Part shown: positions 5,063 through 5,932 of the stretch, one piece after another
How the letters are laid out: each line of letters opens with the position of its first letter
How positions within the stretch are numbered: position 1 is the stretch's first letter
Source of the DNA: Brachybacterium sp.
GTDB taxonomy: Bacteria > Actinomycetota > Actinomycetes > Actinomycetales > Dermabacteraceae
DNA: 5,932 nt
Assembly (NCBI GenBank): GCA_027322375.1
Contig: DAHVRS010000317.1
Span: 1 to 5,932 of the forward strand
Direction of reading: 5' to 3'
Program-made: the position numbers and the translations under genes
The notes under the pieces: generated by a model
Database searches by the model: none
Told to the model about the DNA's origin: nothing
What the model saw: the letters and a program-made list of their open reading frames with translations, nothing else

Positions 5063-5932
5063 ATGGCAGTCGTCACCATGCGCCAGCTCCTGGAGAGCGG
5101 CGTCCACTTCGGTCACCAGACCCGTCGCTGGAACCCGAAGGTCCGTCGCTTCATCTTCACCGAGCGCAACGGCATCTACATCGTCGACCTCATGCAGACC
5201 CTGTCGTACATCGACAAGGCCTACGACTTCGTCAAGCAGACGGTCGCCCACGGCGGCACCATCCTGTTCGTCGGCACCAAGAAGCAGGCGCAGGAGTCCG
5301 TCCAGGAGCAGGCCACCCGCGTGGGCATGCCCTACGTGAACCAGCGCTGGCTGGGCGGCATGCTCACCAACCTGCAGACCGTCTCCGCGCGCGTGAACCG
5401 CCTCAAGGAGCTCGAGCAGATCGACTTCGAGGATGTGGCCTCCTCCGGCCGCACCAAGAAGGAGCTGCTCATGATGCGCCGCGAGAAGGACAAGCTCGAG
5501 AAGACCCTCGGCGGCATCCGCGACATGGGCAAGGCGCCCTCGGCCCTGTGGGTCGTGGACACCAACAAGGAGCACCTGGCCGTCGACGAGGCGCAGAAGC
5601 TCAACATCCCGGTCGTCGCGATCCTGGACACCAACTGCGACCCCGACGAGATCGCCTACCCGATCCCGGGCAACGATGACGCGATCCGCTCCGTCACCCT
5701 GCTCACCCGCGTGATCGCTGACGCGGTCGCCGCTGGCCTGCAGGAGCGCCACGCGAAGTCCGTCGGCGGCGAGAAGAACGTCTCCGCCGTCGACGCCGAG
5801 CCGCTGGCCGAGTGGGAGCAGGAGCTGCTCAAGCAGTCCGAGGTCCAGCAGCAGGACGCCCCGGCTGAGGAGTCCGTCGCCGCTGCGGAGGAGACCCCCG
5901 CCGCGGAGGAGACCCCGGCTGCGGAGGCCCCC
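5063..5932 (+). CDS. rpsB: 30S ribosomal protein S2 (partial, 3' end outside window)
   Basis: 290 codons are visible without a stop, and the frame runs off the right edge. The start [19 protein letters not shown] is the classic bacterial S2 N-terminus and contains S2 signature 1 (about 6-17). The coiled-coil arm follows (about 104-155; [14 protein letters not shown] begins at 129). The second signature spans about 159-184 ([20 protein letters not shown]). The conserved core ends near 228. The rest is an acidic Glu/Ala/Gln/Pro tail with AAEETP repeats, longer than the E. coli S2 C-terminus but of a kind common in actinobacteria. S2 joins the small subunit late, at the head-body junction near S1 where S1 is present. 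Codon choice is strongly C/G-ending, as expected for high expression. tsf (EF-Ts) normally follows rpsB, but lies outside the window. Confidence 0.98.
   Translation, partial: MAVVTMRQLLESGVHFGHQTRRWNPKVRRFIFTERNGIYIVDLMQTLSYIDKAYDFVKQTVAHGGTILFVGTKKQAQESVQEQATRVGMPYVNQRWLGGMLTNLQTVSARVNRLKELEQIDFEDVASSGRTKKELLMMRREKDKLEKTLGGIRDMGKAPSALWVVDTNKEHLAVDEAQKLNIPVVAILDTNCDPDEIAYPIPGNDDAIRSVTLLTRVIADAVAAGLQERHAKSVGGEKNVSAVDAEPLAEWEQELLKQSEVQQQDAPAEESVAAAEETPAAEETPAAEAP
5882..5932 (+). repeat. Tandem 18-base repeats encoding AAEETP in the S2 tail
   Basis: Units at 5882-5899 and 5900-5917 both encode AAEETP and differ at two third-codon positions. A third, shortened unit at 5918-5932 encodes AAEAP and reaches the window edge. 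The array may continue beyond it. Confidence 0.85.

Noticed and set aside
4654..5079. Upstream extension of the M23 gene to ATG 5079
   Set aside because: It would cover the rpsB start and leader and hide the signal peptide internally. GGAGG upstream of 4653 gives a better start.
4852..5679. Open frame of 275 codons overlapping rpsB
   Set aside because: It reads the rpsB sequence out of frame and gives Arg/His/Pro-rich nonsense without motifs.
4832..5752. Antisense open frame of 306 codons opposite rpsB
   Set aside because: The opposite strand of a highly biased ribosomal gene commonly stays open. The Leu/Val/Asp/Gly-rich sequence matches that mirror effect.

Overview
The window is high-GC DNA (roughly 70% or more by eye) with dense, short-spaced genes. 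It looks like the chromosome of an actinomycete. The gene order (tail of a YraN-like gene, comM, dprA, xerC, an opposing secreted M23-family gene, then rpsB) is a conserved arrangement in Actinomycetota. Protein sequence and codon bias suggest Micrococcales (a Brachybacterium-like organism is my guess), but genus cannot be settled from sequence alone.

Layout: positions 1-41 hold the last codons of an upstream gene, probably the UPF0102/YraN nuclease-like protein that usually precedes comM. comM (43-1584, +) and dprA (1581-2873, +) overlap by four bases (ATGA). xerC (2911-3885, +) follows after 37 bases. These genes look like one transcription unit for handling DNA: ComM is a branch-migration helicase, DprA loads RecA on incoming single strands, and XerC is a site-specific tyrosine recombinase that resolves chromosome dimers. 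A secreted protein with a LytM/M23 domain (3889-4653, -) converges on xerC with three bases between the stop codons. It keeps the zinc ligands but lacks both usual catalytic histidines.

A 409-base gap (4654-5062) separates the divergent M23 and rpsB genes. It contains a perfect 12-base palindrome, the only TA step in the gap (inside a plausible -10 box, TAGACT), and a predicted rpsB leader of about 229 nt with several hairpins. rpsB (ribosomal protein S2) starts at 5063 and runs off the right edge inside an acidic Ala/Glu/Pro repeat tail.

Overall this is an ordinary core-genome region. I see no mobile element, CRISPR array, tRNA, rRNA or defence system. The points most worth a second look are the structured rpsB leader with its palindrome and the degenerate catalytic centre of the M23 protein.
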